Assembly (NCBI GenBank): GCA_012038135.1
Contig: JAAVJQ010000006.1
Location: 1 to 64,000 of the forward strand
Source of the DNA: Salinimicrobium nanhaiense
Lineage (GTDB): Bacteria > Bacteroidota > Bacteroidia > Flavobacteriales > Flavobacteriaceae
Reading direction: 5' to 3'
DNA: 64,000 bases
Position numbers and translations under genes: made by a program. Shown one piece after another: positions 17,648 to 26,257 of this stretch (within the stretch, counting starts at the first letter, position 1; the number at the start of each line of letters is the position of its first letter). The notes beneath the pieces are model-generated. The model searched no databases and had not been told where the DNA came from. It saw only the letters and a program-made list of their open reading frames with translations.

Positions 17648-18376
17648 TTATTCTTCCTCTTCTTCAGATTCTTCCATTGTGTGATATACGTGCTGTACAT
17701 CATCGTCTTCCTCAAGCTTTTCCAGAAGTTTCTCCACATCGGCTGCTTCTTCGGAAGCTAATTTTTTGGTCACCTGCGGAATATACTCGAAGCCGGAAGA
17801 TATGATCTCTGCGTCGCGGCTTTCCAGTTCCTTCTGAAGTGCTCCAAAAGCTTCAAAAGGCGCGTAGATGATAATGCCGTCTTCATCTTCAAAAACTTCT
17901 TCGGCACCAAAATCAATTAATTCAAGTTCCAGTTCTTCGGCATCAAGACCTTCTTTAGCGATCCTGAAGTTACAGGTATGATCGAACATGAATTCCACAG
18001 AACCCGAGGTTCCCAGGTTTCCGTCGCATTTATTGAAGTAGGAACGCACATTGGCAACTGTACGGTTATTGTTGTCTGTGGCAGTTTCTACCAGCACGGC
18101 GATACCATGAGGAGCATAACCTTCAAAAAGTACAATTTTATAATCGCCCTGGCTTTTATCTGAAGCGCGTTTAATGGCGCGTTCAATATTGTCTTTGGGC
18201 ATGTTGACACTCTTGGCATTCTGGATCACCGCTCTTAGCCTGGAATTGGTATCGGGATCGGGGCCGCCTTCCTTTACGGCCATAACGATATCTTTTCCAA
18301 TGCGGGTAAAGGCTTTGGCCATAGCAGACCATCGCTTCATCTTTCGCGCTTTCCTGAATTCAAATGCTCTTCCCAT
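17648..18376 (-). CDS. yebC: YebC/PmpR-family protein
   Basis: The protein is 242 aa, matching the TACO1/YebC family length. It starts MGRAFEFRKARKMKRWSAMAKAF and has the family block DTNSRLRAVIQNAKSVNMPKDNIERAIKRA (shown here in part) and YEGYAPHGIAVLVE-like FEGYAPHGIAVLVE. The family was called a transcription regulator, but members are now known to act on ribosomes at proline stretches. It ends with an unusually acidic tail (ESEEEEE). It is monocistronic, bounded by a terminator. Confidence 0.93.
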   Translation of the reverse strand: MGRAFEFRKARKMKRWSAMAKAFTRIGKDIVMAVKEGGPDPDTNSRLRAVIQNAKSVNMPKDNIERAIKRASDKSQGDYKIVLFEGYAPHGIAVLVETATDNNNRTVANVRSYFNKCDGNLGTSGSVEFMFDHTCNFRIAKEGLDAEELELELIDFGAEEVFEDEDGIIIYAPFEAFGALQKELESRDAEIISSGFEYIPQVTKKLASEEAADVEKLLEKLEEDDDVQHVYHTMEESEEEEE

Positions 18377-18444
18377 TTTTGATTCTTATACTGGTGTTAA
18401 ATAGGCGGTAAAAATAGGAAAAATCATCAAGCTGCTAAAAAAGA

Positions 18445-18735
18445 TTATTCGCCGGAGTCTACAATATTTTCAATGGCACGGGCGAGTTTAAAGTCTTTCT
18501 CAGTAACTCCGCCTGCATCATGGGTGGAAAGTGAAATTTGCACCTCGTTATACACGTTAGACCAATCGGGATGATGTTGAAGGGCTTCTGCTTCAAAAGC
18601 TATTCTTACCATGACCGAAAAGGCTTCCTTAAAATTCTCGAACTGAAAAGAGGTGTGAATTGCATCATCTTTGTACTCCCATCCTTCAAGATCTTCCAGT
18701 CTCCTGTTGATCTCATATTTATCCAGAATTTCCAT
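18445..18735 (-). CDS. Pterin-4a-carbinolamine dehydratase
   Basis: The start at 18735 (MEILDKYEINRRLEDLEGWEY) is chosen because the upstream codons (MPLAGCVTLNLKLKA) look non-coding and the family starts near here. This gives 96 aa. The active-site block EALQHHPDWSNVYNEVQISLSTHDAGGVTEKDF contains the paired His, the Trp and the TxxAGG/T motif. The enzyme dehydrates 4a-hydroxytetrahydropterin to recycle the cofactor of aromatic hydroxylases. No hydroxylase gene is nearby. It follows the SDR and GcvT genes in the same direction. Confidence 0.9.
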   Translation of the reverse strand: MEILDKYEINRRLEDLEGWEYKDDAIHTSFQFENFKEAFSVMVRIAFEAEALQHHPDWSNVYNEVQISLSTHDAGGVTEKDFKLARAIENIVDSGE

Positions 18736-18806
18736 AGCTTTAAGTTTTAAATTTAAAGTTACACAACCTGCCAAAGGCAAAGGAGCAATTAGTAGAAGAT
18801 TAACAA

Positions 18807-19625
18807 TCAGCTAACCAGAGTGCTGGCCACTACTTCCTGTATTGAGATCTGGAGATTCTTTGGCAGGAGGTTATCTTTAGGGATCACAGCCAGGAACCTG
18901 TCGAAGTTGGAGTCGTAAACGTTCTTAAGCAAGGGTTTTTTCTCTCCCAGGGTTTCACAGATATCGGTGACAAGATCATTATGATGAACAAGGTCATTGC
19001 TGCCAAGGTGAAACACTCCCTGCCGGTTTCTATTGATAATGTAATGCAGCTGCTGTGTGAGCTTTGCTTCATGAGTTGCGTTGACCACAACATTTGAAAA
19101 AACCTCTATGGCTTCATTTTCCCTGAGCTGGCGCTTTATTTCATTCACCCGCGGAGAATTGGCACCAAAGACCATAGGTAATCTTGCAATCACATATTTG
19201 TTGTTGGGGAGCCGCAGTAAAGCATTTTCTATTTTGATCTTAAACCTTCCGTAAATGCTTTGCGAAAGCGTTTTATCGTATTCGTATGAAGGGTAATTAG
19301 TGAAAGCGTCAAAGACGTTTGCCGAAGAAAGAAAGATCAATTTGGTGTTCTTATGCTTCAGCAGGTATTCTATGATCTCAAAGTGGGCATGCACCTGGGC
19401 ATCAAAGTTTCCGCGAAGGGCAGAAATGATCACGCCGGGGCGCAGGTTTTCCAGCAGAATGCTAATGCTTTCCCGCTCTACATCAATCTGGTGAAACTTT
19501 TGATTCTTAGCGAAAAAGGCATTTTCTGAGAGGTAAGTGGCGTGTGTATCAAAGTAGGGGTAAAGCTCTTTATACAGGCTGTTCCCTATAAAGCCGCTTC
19601 CCCCTAAGATCAATATTTTTTTCAA
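18807..19625 (-). CDS. NAD(P)-dependent sugar reductase/epimerase (extended SDR)
   Basis: The protein is 272 aa. It begins with the Rossmann glycine motif (MKKILILGGSGFIGNSLYKEL). SSANVFDA and the later YEYDKTLSQSIYGRFK carry a Ser and Tyr-xxx-Lys-type active site (Y followed by GRFK). The fold resembles dTDP-4-dehydrorhamnose reductase-like members. The substrate cannot be determined; there are no sugar-nucleotide genes adjacent. It starts 3 bp after the gcvT stop, so the two are likely co-transcribed, which would be an unusual pairing. Confidence 0.8.
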   Translation of the reverse strand: MKKILILGGSGFIGNSLYKELYPYFDTHATYLSENAFFAKNQKFHQIDVERESISILLENLRPGVIISALRGNFDAQVHAHFEIIEYLLKHKNTKLIFLSSANVFDAFTNYPSYEYDKTLSQSIYGRFKIKIENALLRLPNNKYVIARLPMVFGANSPRVNEIKRQLRENEAIEVFSNVVVNATHEAKLTQQLHYIINRNRQGVFHLGSNDLVHHNDLVTDICETLGEKKPLLKNVYDSNFDRFLAVIPKDNLLPKNLQISIQEVVASTLVS

Positions 19626-19628
19626 AAA

Positions 19629-20711
19629 CTATCCTTTATAAAATGGCATTTTCACCACTGTAGCAGGAAGAGCTTTTTTGCGTATCTGAATATTTATTTT
19701 ACTTCCCGGTGTGGCATAATCTACAGGAACATAACCCATTCCAATTCCTTTTTCAAGGGAAGGAGACATGGTTCCTGAAGTTACATTGCCAATAACCTTG
19801 CCATTGTCATCTACTATGTCGTAGCCCTGGCGGGGGATACCACGTTCGTCAAGCTCAAATCCGATCAACTTTCGCTTTGGTCCGTTTTCCTTTTGCTCTT
19901 TAAGAGCTTCAGAATTAACGAAATCCTTTGTGAATTTAGTGATCCATCCAAGTCCGGCTTCGATAGGAGAGGTGGTGTCATCAATGTCATTTCCGTAGAG
20001 ACAGAAGCCCATTTCAAGACGTAAAGTATCACGCGCAGCGAGACCAATGGGTTTAATACCGTAATCTGCCCCGGCTTCAAAAACGCGGTCCCAAACCTTC
20101 TGGGCATCTTCCTTTTTTACGTAGATCTCGAATCCGCCGCTTCCGGTATACCCTGTGGCCGATATGATCACATTTTCCACACCGGCAAACGGTGCAACTT
20201 CAAAAGTGTAGAATTTAATATCGGTTAAATTCACCTCGGTAAGGGACTGCATGGCTTCCGCAGCTTTAGGCCCCTGTATGGCGAACAGAGAATATTCATC
20301 AGACAGATCTTTCATAGTCACATCCATGGTATTGTGTTGTGAGATCCAGTTCCAGTCTTTTTCAATATTAGAAGCATTTACAACGAGTAAATACTTTTCG
20401 GCATTCATACGATAGATGATTAGATCGTCTACAATACCTCCGTTATTATTGGGCAAGCAGCTATACTGCGCTTTACCGTCTGTTAGTTTTGAAGCATCAT
20501 TGGAAGAGATCTTCTGGATCAAATCCAGGGCGTGCTCTCCGCTAATGAGGAATTCCCCCATATGAGAAACATCAAAAACACCAACCGACTGTCTTACGGT
20601 TTCGTGCTCTGCATTCACGCCTTCATAGGAAACAGGCATGTTATAACCTGCAAAAGGAACCATTTTGGCTCCAAGTTCTATATGAGTAGAGGTTAGGGCT
20701 GTATTCTTCAT
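19629..20711 (-). CDS. gcvT: Glycine cleavage system T protein (aminomethyltransferase)
   Basis: The start at 20711 ([23 protein letters not shown]) is preferred over the longer form, whose first seven residues overlap the probable promoter box. This gives 360 aa, the normal length. Family blocks include [36 protein letters not shown] and [21 protein letters not shown]. It transfers the methylene group from the H-protein-bound aminomethyl intermediate to tetrahydrofolate, releasing ammonia. gcvH and gcvP are not in the window. No glycine riboswitch was recognised upstream. Confidence 0.95.
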   Translation of the reverse strand: MKNTALTSTHIELGAKMVPFAGYNMPVSYEGVNAEHETVRQSVGVFDVSHMGEFLISGEHALDLIQKISSNDASKLTDGKAQYSCLPNNNGGIVDDLIIYRMNAEKYLLVVNASNIEKDWNWISQHNTMDVTMKDLSDEYSLFAIQGPKAAEAMQSLTEVNLTDIKFYTFEVAPFAGVENVIISATGYTGSGGFEIYVKKEDAQKVWDRVFEAGADYGIKPIGLAARDTLRLEMGFCLYGNDIDDTTSPIEAGLGWITKFTKDFVNSEALKEQKENGPKRKLIGFELDERGIPRQGYDIVDDNGKVIGNVTSGTMSPSLEKGIGMGYVPVDYATPGSKINIQIRKKALPATVVKMPFYKG

Positions 20712-20729
20712 GTTATAAATCAATTTGCG

Positions 20730-20737
20730 CAAATTTA
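20730..20737 (-). promoter_or_regulatory. Possible -7 promoter box before gcvT
   Basis: On the minus strand TAAATTTG matches TAnnTTTG and lies 19 bp before the preferred gcvT ATG. A good -33 element is not seen. Confidence 0.4.
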
Positions 20738-20819
20738 ATTATTTCGGCATGGAATGAATACGTTTAAAGAAAATTTAAACAGAAATAAAGCTTTGCGGGA
20801 ATGAGCAGTCAGGAAATTC

Positions 20820-20827
20820 TATATTTG
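20820..20827 (+). promoter_or_regulatory. Possible promoter for nnrDE-hutH
   Basis: TATATTTG matches the -7 consensus TAnnTTTG, 26 bp before the nnrDE start. A TTTG lies at 20792-20795, 24 bp further upstream, slightly wider than the usual 17-23 bp spacing. Confidence 0.45.
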
Positions 20828-20853
20828 TAATAATTTTTGAAAATCATGCTTCC

Positions 20854-22383
20854 ATGAAGATCCTCAGTGCAGCTCAAATTAAAGAAGCCGACAGGCTTAC
20901 TCTTGAAAGGCAGGAGATCTCCTCTATAGATCTTATGGAAAGAGCTGCAGGCCTGGTCTTTAATGAGATCCATAAACGGCTGCAGGGTGCTAAGATCCCG
21001 GTAAAGATCTTCTGCGGAATTGGTAATAACGGCGGGGATGGACTGGTTATAGGCAGACAGCTACTGGAAGCGGGCTATGATGTCACCATTTACGTAGTGA
21101 ATTACATCGACCAACGGTCCCAGAATTTCCTGGTGAACTATGACCGCGTAAAGAATATGACCAAAAAATGGCCGGTGCTGTTGAAATCTGAAACCGATTT
21201 TCCCGAAATAAGCTATGGAGATTTTGTTGTAGATGCCATTTTTGGAGTGGGATTGAACCGTCCCCTGTTGGAATGGGTGGCAAACCTGGTAAAACATATT
21301 AATGCTTCCAATGCTTTTGTGCTGGCCGTTGATATGCCTTCCGGCCTTATGGCCGATGCTGCAGTTGAGGATAAGGAAAGTATAATCAAGGCAAATTTCA
21401 CCATAACTTTTCAGGTGCCAAAAATGGCCTTTTACATGCCCGAAACTGCTTCCTTTGTAGGGGATCTGCAAATCATTGATATTGCCTTAGACCGGGAATT
21501 TCTGAAAGCAACAGAAGGTGTAGCTCAATTGATCTCCAAACCCGAAGCCAGGGTTCTATATAAACCCCGAAATCGTTTTTCGCATAAAGGTACCTACGGC
21601 CATGCCCTCATAATTGGAGGTAGTTATGGAAAAATAGGAAGTGTTGGCCTTACTGCAACCGCTGCTTTACGTGCCGGTGCTGGGTTGGTGACCATTTTTG
21701 CACCCAAATGTGGTTATGAGATCCTTCAAACTCTGCTGCCCGAAGCTATGGTGATCACAGATCCTCACGAAGAGATGCTTACCAATATTGAATTTGATCT
21801 TGATCCTGAAGTCATTGGTTTTGGAGTGGGAGTAGGCACTAAGGAAGAAACCATAGAAGCTTTTAAAGCACTTCTCGAAAAGTTTAAAAAACCGATGGTC
21901 ATTGATGCCGATGGTTTGAATATACTTTCCAAAAATGCAGAATTACTGACCCTTTTACCCGTGGGTTCTATACTTACCCCTCATCCTAAGGAGCTGGAAC
22001 GACTGGTAGGAAAGTGGAAAGATGATTTTGACAAACTGGAAAAGGTCAAAGACTTTACTACAAAACATAAGATCATCCTGGTGCTAAAAGGGGCGTATAC
22101 CTTTACAGTTACTTCCGGAAATGTCTTTATCAACACCTCCGGTAACCCGGGAATGGCTACAGCCGGTAGTGGTGATGTGCTAACCGGTGTAATAACAGCC
22201 CTGGTAGGGCAGGGGTATGAACCTTTACAGGCTGCCGTTTTGGGAGTTTACCTGCATGGAAAAGCCGGGGACCTGGCGGCTGCAGAGCTGAGCTATGAAA
22301 GTACTTTGGCGGGAGATATTGCCAGGAAAACAGGAGCTGCCATTTTTGACCTTTTTGAAACCGAACAAACCAACCCAACATAA
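20854..22383 (+). CDS. nnrDE: Bifunctional NAD(P)H-hydrate epimerase/dehydratase
   Basis: The protein is 509 aa with both repair domains. Residues about 1-215 are the YjeF_N epimerase domain, with FCGIGNNGGDGLVIGRQL and VDAIFGVGLNRP. Residues about 225-500 are the ADP- or ATP-dependent dehydratase domain, with GGSYGKIGSVGLTATAAL, DADGLNIL, LTPHPKELERL and NPGMATAGSGDVLTG. It repairs NADHX and NADPHX, damaged forms of NAD(P)H. The stop overlaps the hutH start by one base (TAATG), so the two are translationally coupled. Confidence 0.94.
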   Translation: MKILSAAQIKEADRLTLERQEISSIDLMERAAGLVFNEIHKRLQGAKIPVKIFCGIGNNGGDGLVIGRQLLEAGYDVTIYVVNYIDQRSQNFLVNYDRVKNMTKKWPVLLKSETDFPEISYGDFVVDAIFGVGLNRPLLEWVANLVKHINASNAFVLAVDMPSGLMADAAVEDKESIIKANFTITFQVPKMAFYMPETASFVGDLQIIDIALDREFLKATEGVAQLISKPEARVLYKPRNRFSHKGTYGHALIIGGSYGKIGSVGLTATAALRAGAGLVTIFAPKCGYEILQTLLPEAMVITDPHEEMLTNIEFDLDPEVIGFGVGVGTKEETIEAFKALLEKFKKPMVIDADGLNILSKNAELLTLLPVGSILTPHPKELERLVGKWKDDFDKLEKVKDFTTKHKIILVLKGAYTFTVTSGNVFINTSGNPGMATAGSGDVLTGVITALVGQGYEPLQAAVLGVYLHGKAGDLAAAELSYESTLAGDIARKTGAAIFDLFETEQTNPT

Positions 22384-23888
22384 TGAGAGATAGTCACTAT
22401 ATAAGTTCTTCTGTTCTTGATGTTGAAGAGATAAGAGAGATCACTGAAGGTAATAAAAGTCTTGCTCTTAGCGAAGAAGCGATCTATAACATAGAAAAGG
22501 CGCGAAGATATCTGGACAAGAAAATCAAGGAGAATAAAACTCCTATTTATGGGATCAATACCGGTTTTGGTTCCCTCTGCAATGTGAAGATCTCTTCGGA
22601 AAACCTTACCAAACTCCAGGAAAACCTGGTGATGTCCCATGCCTGCGGTACGGGGGAAAAAATATCGAAACCAATTATTCGTCTTATGCTTTTGCTGAAG
22701 ATCCAGTCATTAAGTTACGGGCATTCGGGAGTTTCAAGAGAAACTGTTGACAGGCTGGTAGAATTTTATAATAATGATATTCTGCCGGTGGTTTACGAAC
22801 AGGGTTCGTTGGGAGCTTCGGGAGATCTTGCGCCACTTGCACATTTATCGCTTCCGCTCATTGGAAAAGGCGAGGTCTATCTCGACGGCAAAATTGTACC
22901 TTCAGAAGAAATGCTGAAGCAGTTCGGCTGGAAACCTATCACGCTACAGTCAAAAGAAGGTCTTGCCCTTCTTAATGGCACGCAATTCATGAGTGCCCAC
23001 GGGGTACATGCAATTTTAAAAGCAAACCGATTGTCGATGTGGGCAGATATTATTGGAGCGCTTTCTGTAGATGCTTACGACTGCAATATCACTCCGTTTG
23101 ATGAACTGGTGCACCTGGTAAGACCACACCGTGGCCAGGTGAAAACTGCGGAAAGGATCAGGAAAATTTTATCCGGAAGTGAGATCGCCAAACAGGTGAA
23201 GCAAAATGTGCAGGATCCATATTCCTTCAGGTGTATACCGCAGGTGCATGGAGCAAGCAAAGATACTTTGGATTTTGTGTATAAGGTCTTCAAGACCGAG
23301 ATCAATTCGGTCACAGATAACCCGAATATTTTTGCGGATGCCGATAAGATCATTTCCGGAGGGAACTTTCACGGACAACCATTGGCCCTGGCGCTGGATT
23401 ACCTGGCGATCGCAATGGCCGAACTGGGAAATATTTCAGAAAGAAGGATCTACCAGTTGGTTTCAGGATTGAGGGGTCCGGCATTTTTAGTGGATGCCCC
23501 GGGCTTGAACAGCGGATTCATGATTCCTCAATACACAGCTGCGAGTATTGTGAGCCAGAACAAACAATTGTGTACTCCGGCAAGCGTAGATTCTATTGTT
23601 TCTTCCAACGGGCAGGAAGACCATGTGAGCATGGGAGCTAATGCAGCCACAAAAGTGATGAAAGTGGTAGAAAATGTCTCGACTGTTCTGGCCATTGAAT
23701 TGTTCAATGCTTCCCAGGCACTTTCATATAGGAATCCGCATAAGACTTCTCCTATACTTCAGAAGCTCATTACCGAATTTAGAAAAGAAGTTCCGCTGGT
23801 AAAAGAAGATGTGGTCATGGCACCGTTTATTCAGAAAGCAAAAAGTTTCCTGGAAAGCTACTCTATCAAGGATTTTTCTTTTGAATAA
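22383..23888 (+). CDS. hutH: Histidine ammonia-lyase
   Basis: The protein is 501 aa, typical of HAL. The MIO cofactor-forming Ala-Ser-Gly lies in GSLGASGDLAPLAHLSLPLI. The selectivity region reads MSHACGTG with Ser-His, as in histidine rather than tyrosine or phenylalanine lyases. It deaminates histidine to urocanate. No hutU, hutI or hutG is present beside it, and its coupling to nnrDE is not the usual hut arrangement. Its last 31 bp overlap the 3' end of a convergent gene on the other strand. Confidence 0.93.
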   Translation: MRDSHYISSSVLDVEEIREITEGNKSLALSEEAIYNIEKARRYLDKKIKENKTPIYGINTGFGSLCNVKISSENLTKLQENLVMSHACGTGEKISKPIIRLMLLLKIQSLSYGHSGVSRETVDRLVEFYNNDILPVVYEQGSLGASGDLAPLAHLSLPLIGKGEVYLDGKIVPSEEMLKQFGWKPITLQSKEGLALLNGTQFMSAHGVHAILKANRLSMWADIIGALSVDAYDCNITPFDELVHLVRPHRGQVKTAERIRKILSGSEIAKQVKQNVQDPYSFRCIPQVHGASKDTLDFVYKVFKTEINSVTDNPNIFADADKIISGGNFHGQPLALALDYLAIAMAELGNISERRIYQLVSGLRGPAFLVDAPGLNSGFMIPQYTAASIVSQNKQLCTPASVDSIVSSNGQEDHVSMGANAATKVMKVVENVSTVLAIELFNASQALSYRNPHKTSPILQKLITEFRKEVPLVKEDVVMAPFIQKAKSFLESYSIKDFSFE

Positions 23889-24259
23889 CTGCTTAATACC
23901 TCATTCATCCAGGTCATTGCCTCCTCGAGAGAGCTAAAGATCTGAAAGGAATTCTTATTGGTATAAAACTGCTGTTCTATTCGTGCATTTTCCCGTCTCA
24001 TCTCACTTTCGGAAACCACGGCAATAGCTTTTAAAAGGGGATGTTCTGCAGAATCGCGATAAACCATCGGGTTCACCGCATAGGAGTTGATCCTGTGAGA
24101 AATGTAACCAAAGATCTCATTTTCAAATATTTCAGATCCTATTTCTAATATTTTCCTGTTCGTTTCGACATCCAGAAGAGCACCTTCATCCATTTCATTT
24201 ATAAGGATTCTGTTATGAACACGGAGAACTCCGCAGGCCAGTTCAATTTTGTCAATCAT
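23858..24259 (-). CDS. Conserved hypothetical protein, SpoIIAA-like fold suspected
   Basis: The protein is 133 aa, soluble, and starts MIDKIELACGVLRVHNRILIN. It alternates short strands and helices, ends with a FQIFSSLEEAMTWMNEVL segment resembling the C-terminal helix of STAS/SpoIIAA-like proteins, and has the motif YISHRINSYAVNPMVYRD. I do not recognise a defined function. Its 3' end overlaps the end of hutH by 31 bp on the opposite strand. Flavobacterial genomes commonly carry proteins of this size and pattern; family naming here is tentative. Confidence 0.6.
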   Translation of the reverse strand: MIDKIELACGVLRVHNRILINEMDEGALLDVETNRKILEIGSEIFENEIFGYISHRINSYAVNPMVYRDSAEHPLLKAIAVVSESEMRRENARIEQQFYTNKNSFQIFSSLEEAMTWMNEVLSSYSKEKSLIE

Positions 24260-24332
24260 TCGTTGTAGGGATTTCAGGCGTGAAAATAATACAATTATTT
24301 AAAAAGCACCTCTCCTGTCTTAATTAATGTAA

Positions 24333-24366
24333 AAAAGACCCTTCAAAAATAACATTTCTGAAGGAT
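24333..24366 (-). terminator. Probable terminator after fumC
   Basis: On the minus strand CCTTCAGAAAT pairs with ATTTTTGAAGG with one wobble or mismatch, and GGTCTTTTTT follows. It lies about 25 bp past the fumC stop. Confidence 0.65.
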
Positions 24367-24390
24367 ATCATAATTTATATTCAGGATATC

Positions 24391-25788
24391 TTATTTAAGT
24401 CCTCCCACCATATCCTTCGGTTGGACCCATGCATCAAAATCTTCGGCAGTAACGTATCCAAGATTTACGGCCTCCTCCTTGAGGGTGGTACCGTTCTGAT
24501 GAGCGGTGTTTGCAATTTCCGCAGCCTTATAATACCCGATCTTAGTATTAAGAGCGGTTACCAGCATAAGGGAATTGTTGAGTAGCTCCTGTATCCTGGG
24601 TTTATTGGGTTCGATTCCCACAGCGCAATGCTCATCAAAAGAAGCGCAGGCATCGCCCAACAGTTGAGCGCTTTGCAGAATGTTCGCAGCCATGACCGGT
24701 TTGAATACGTTTAGTTCAAATTGGCCCTGCATACCTCCAACGTTGATGGTCACATCATTTCCTATCACCTGGGCACAAACCATTGTAAGCGCTTCTACCT
24801 GAGTAGGATTTACTTTACCCGGCATAATGGAAGAGCCCGGTTCATTGGCAGGAATAAGGATCTCACCAATCCCGCTTCGTGGTCCTGAAGCCAGCATTCG
24901 CACATCATTTGCTATTTTATTTAGCGAAACTGCCAGGGTCTTTAAGGCTCCGCTGGTCTCTACAAAAGCATCATGGGCAGCAAGGGCTTCGAATTTATTA
25001 GGAGCAGAAATAAAAGGCAGTTCAGTGAATTTTGCTATAAATTCTGCTACCCGTTTTGAATAACCCTTTGGAGTATTTAAACCTGTTCCCACTGCTGTAC
25101 CTCCAAGAGCAAGTTCAGAAAGGTGAGGTAAGGTATTTTCAAGCGCTATAATTCCATGATCAAGTTGTGAAACGTATCCGCTGAATTCCTGCCCAAGAGT
25201 AAGGGGAGTGGCATCCATAAAATGAGTGCGGCCAATTTTCACCACATCCTTGAATTCTTCAGATTTTTTCTTGAGTGTATTTCTCAGTTTCTTAACTCCC
25301 GGAAGTGTCACTTTTACGATCTTTTCATACACCGCAATGTGCATTCCTGTAGGGAAAGTATCATTAGAAGACTGGGATTTATTCACATCATCATTTGGAG
25401 AAAGTACTTTTTCGCCTTCTCCTATGGTTTTTCCTGCTAATTGCTGCGCCCGGTTGGCGATCACCTCATTCACATTCATGTTGCTCTGAGTTCCGCTTCC
25501 GGTTTGCCATATTACCAGTGGAAATTGATCATCATGCTTGCCTGCAAGGATCTCGTCACAAACTTTAGCGATTAGATCCCTTTTGTCAACAGAAAGTGCT
25601 CCAAGTTCGCAGTTGGTAAAAGCCGCAGCTTTTTTAAGGTAAGCGAAACCGTAGATGATCTCCAAGGGCATACTGCCCGGAGCTCCGATCTTAAAATTAT
25701 TTCGGGAACGTTCTGTTTGTGCACCCCATAATTTATCTGAAGGGACTTTTACTTCCCCCATGGTATCCTTCTCTATTCGATATTTCAT
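24391..25788 (-). CDS. fumC: Fumarate hydratase class II
   Basis: The protein is 465 aa, the length of iron-free class II fumarases. The superfamily signature [13 protein letters not shown] (about residues 318-330) and the [14 protein letters not shown] and [16 protein letters not shown] blocks are present. It interconverts fumarate and malate in the TCA cycle. It stands alone, with a TAAATTTG box on the minus strand at 25808-25815 as a candidate promoter element, 19 bp before its ATG. Confidence 0.95.
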   Translation of the reverse strand: MKYRIEKDTMGEVKVPSDKLWGAQTERSRNNFKIGAPGSMPLEIIYGFAYLKKAAAFTNCELGALSVDKRDLIAKVCDEILAGKHDDQFPLVIWQTGSGTQSNMNVNEVIANRAQQLAGKTIGEGEKVLSPNDDVNKSQSSNDTFPTGMHIAVYEKIVKVTLPGVKKLRNTLKKKSEEFKDVVKIGRTHFMDATPLTLGQEFSGYVSQLDHGIIALENTLPHLSELALGGTAVGTGLNTPKGYSKRVAEFIAKFTELPFISAPNKFEALAAHDAFVETSGALKTLAVSLNKIANDVRMLASGPRSGIGEILIPANEPGSSIMPGKVNPTQVEALTMVCAQVIGNDVTINVGGMQGQFELNVFKPVMAANILQSAQLLGDACASFDEHCAVGIEPNKPRIQELLNNSLMLVTALNTKIGYYKAAEIANTAHQNGTTLKEEAVNLGYVTAEDFDAWVQPKDMVGGLK

Positions 25789-25980
25789 AATGATTAGTGA
25801 TTTGTTACAAATTTACATTTTCAGCAAAATCTTTAGCTTGAATTTGGAATAAAAATATGAACCAAATGGAAAATTCCGTCAGGAAAGGTTGGAGAATGAA
25901 ACCTTGAAAAATAAAATAAAAACTATTGGGATTACTTAAGGGAGTTGCTATCTTTGACGAAGATTCAAAAAATAAGGAAC

Positions 25981-26154
25981 ATGTTTGAATTTGATCAATA
26001 TCTGGGATTTATTGCTTTTCTCGTCATTGGCCTTTTAGGCTTTTGGGTAATGGTATTTTTAATTGGTATTATCCCATATTGGATTGGGGGAGCTGTAAAA
26101 GACATGCTGGATGAGAAGAAACAAAAGAAAAGACTGGAAAACGAAAAAGTATAA
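25981..26154 (+). CDS. Small single-pass or hairpin membrane protein
   Basis: The preferred start is the ATG at 25981 (MFEFDQYLGFIAFLVIGLLG); a longer form from 25945 is possible. The 57-aa product has a hydrophobic stretch from about residue 8 to 37, probably one long or two short helices, and a charged tail (DMLDEKKQKKRLENEKV). A strong terminator follows within a few bases, which supports expression. I do not recognise a family. It sits between divergent fumC and convergent TonB-receptor genes. Confidence 0.6.
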   Translation: MFEFDQYLGFIAFLVIGLLGFWVMVFLIGIIPYWIGGAVKDMLDEKKQKKRLENEKV

Positions 26155-26180
26155 GGACTTATTTAAGTCCTTTTTTTTTG
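26153..26180 (+). terminator. Terminator after small membrane protein
   Basis: AAGGACTT and AAGTCCTT form an 8-bp stem with a 4-base loop, followed by seven T. It overlaps the stop codon of the small gene. Confidence 0.85.
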
Positions 26181-26201
26181 CGCTTTTTGACACTTTCCTA
26201 T

Positions 26202-26241
26202 AAATAAAAAGCCGTCGATGAAAATCGACGGCTTTTTATTT
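26202..26241 (-). terminator. Terminator after TonB-dependent receptor
   Basis: A perfect 18-bp stem (AAATAAAAAGCCGTCGAT / ATCGACGGCTTTTTATTT) with a GAAA loop. It can terminate both strands and lies 16 bp past the receptor stop. Confidence 0.9.
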
Positions 26242-26257
26242 AAACTCTTGAATGGGT

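Noticed and set aside
20733..20853. Glycine riboswitch between gcvT and nnrDE
   Set aside because: The 120-bp gap shows only promoter-like boxes; no paired structure or conserved glycine-binding sequence was recognised.
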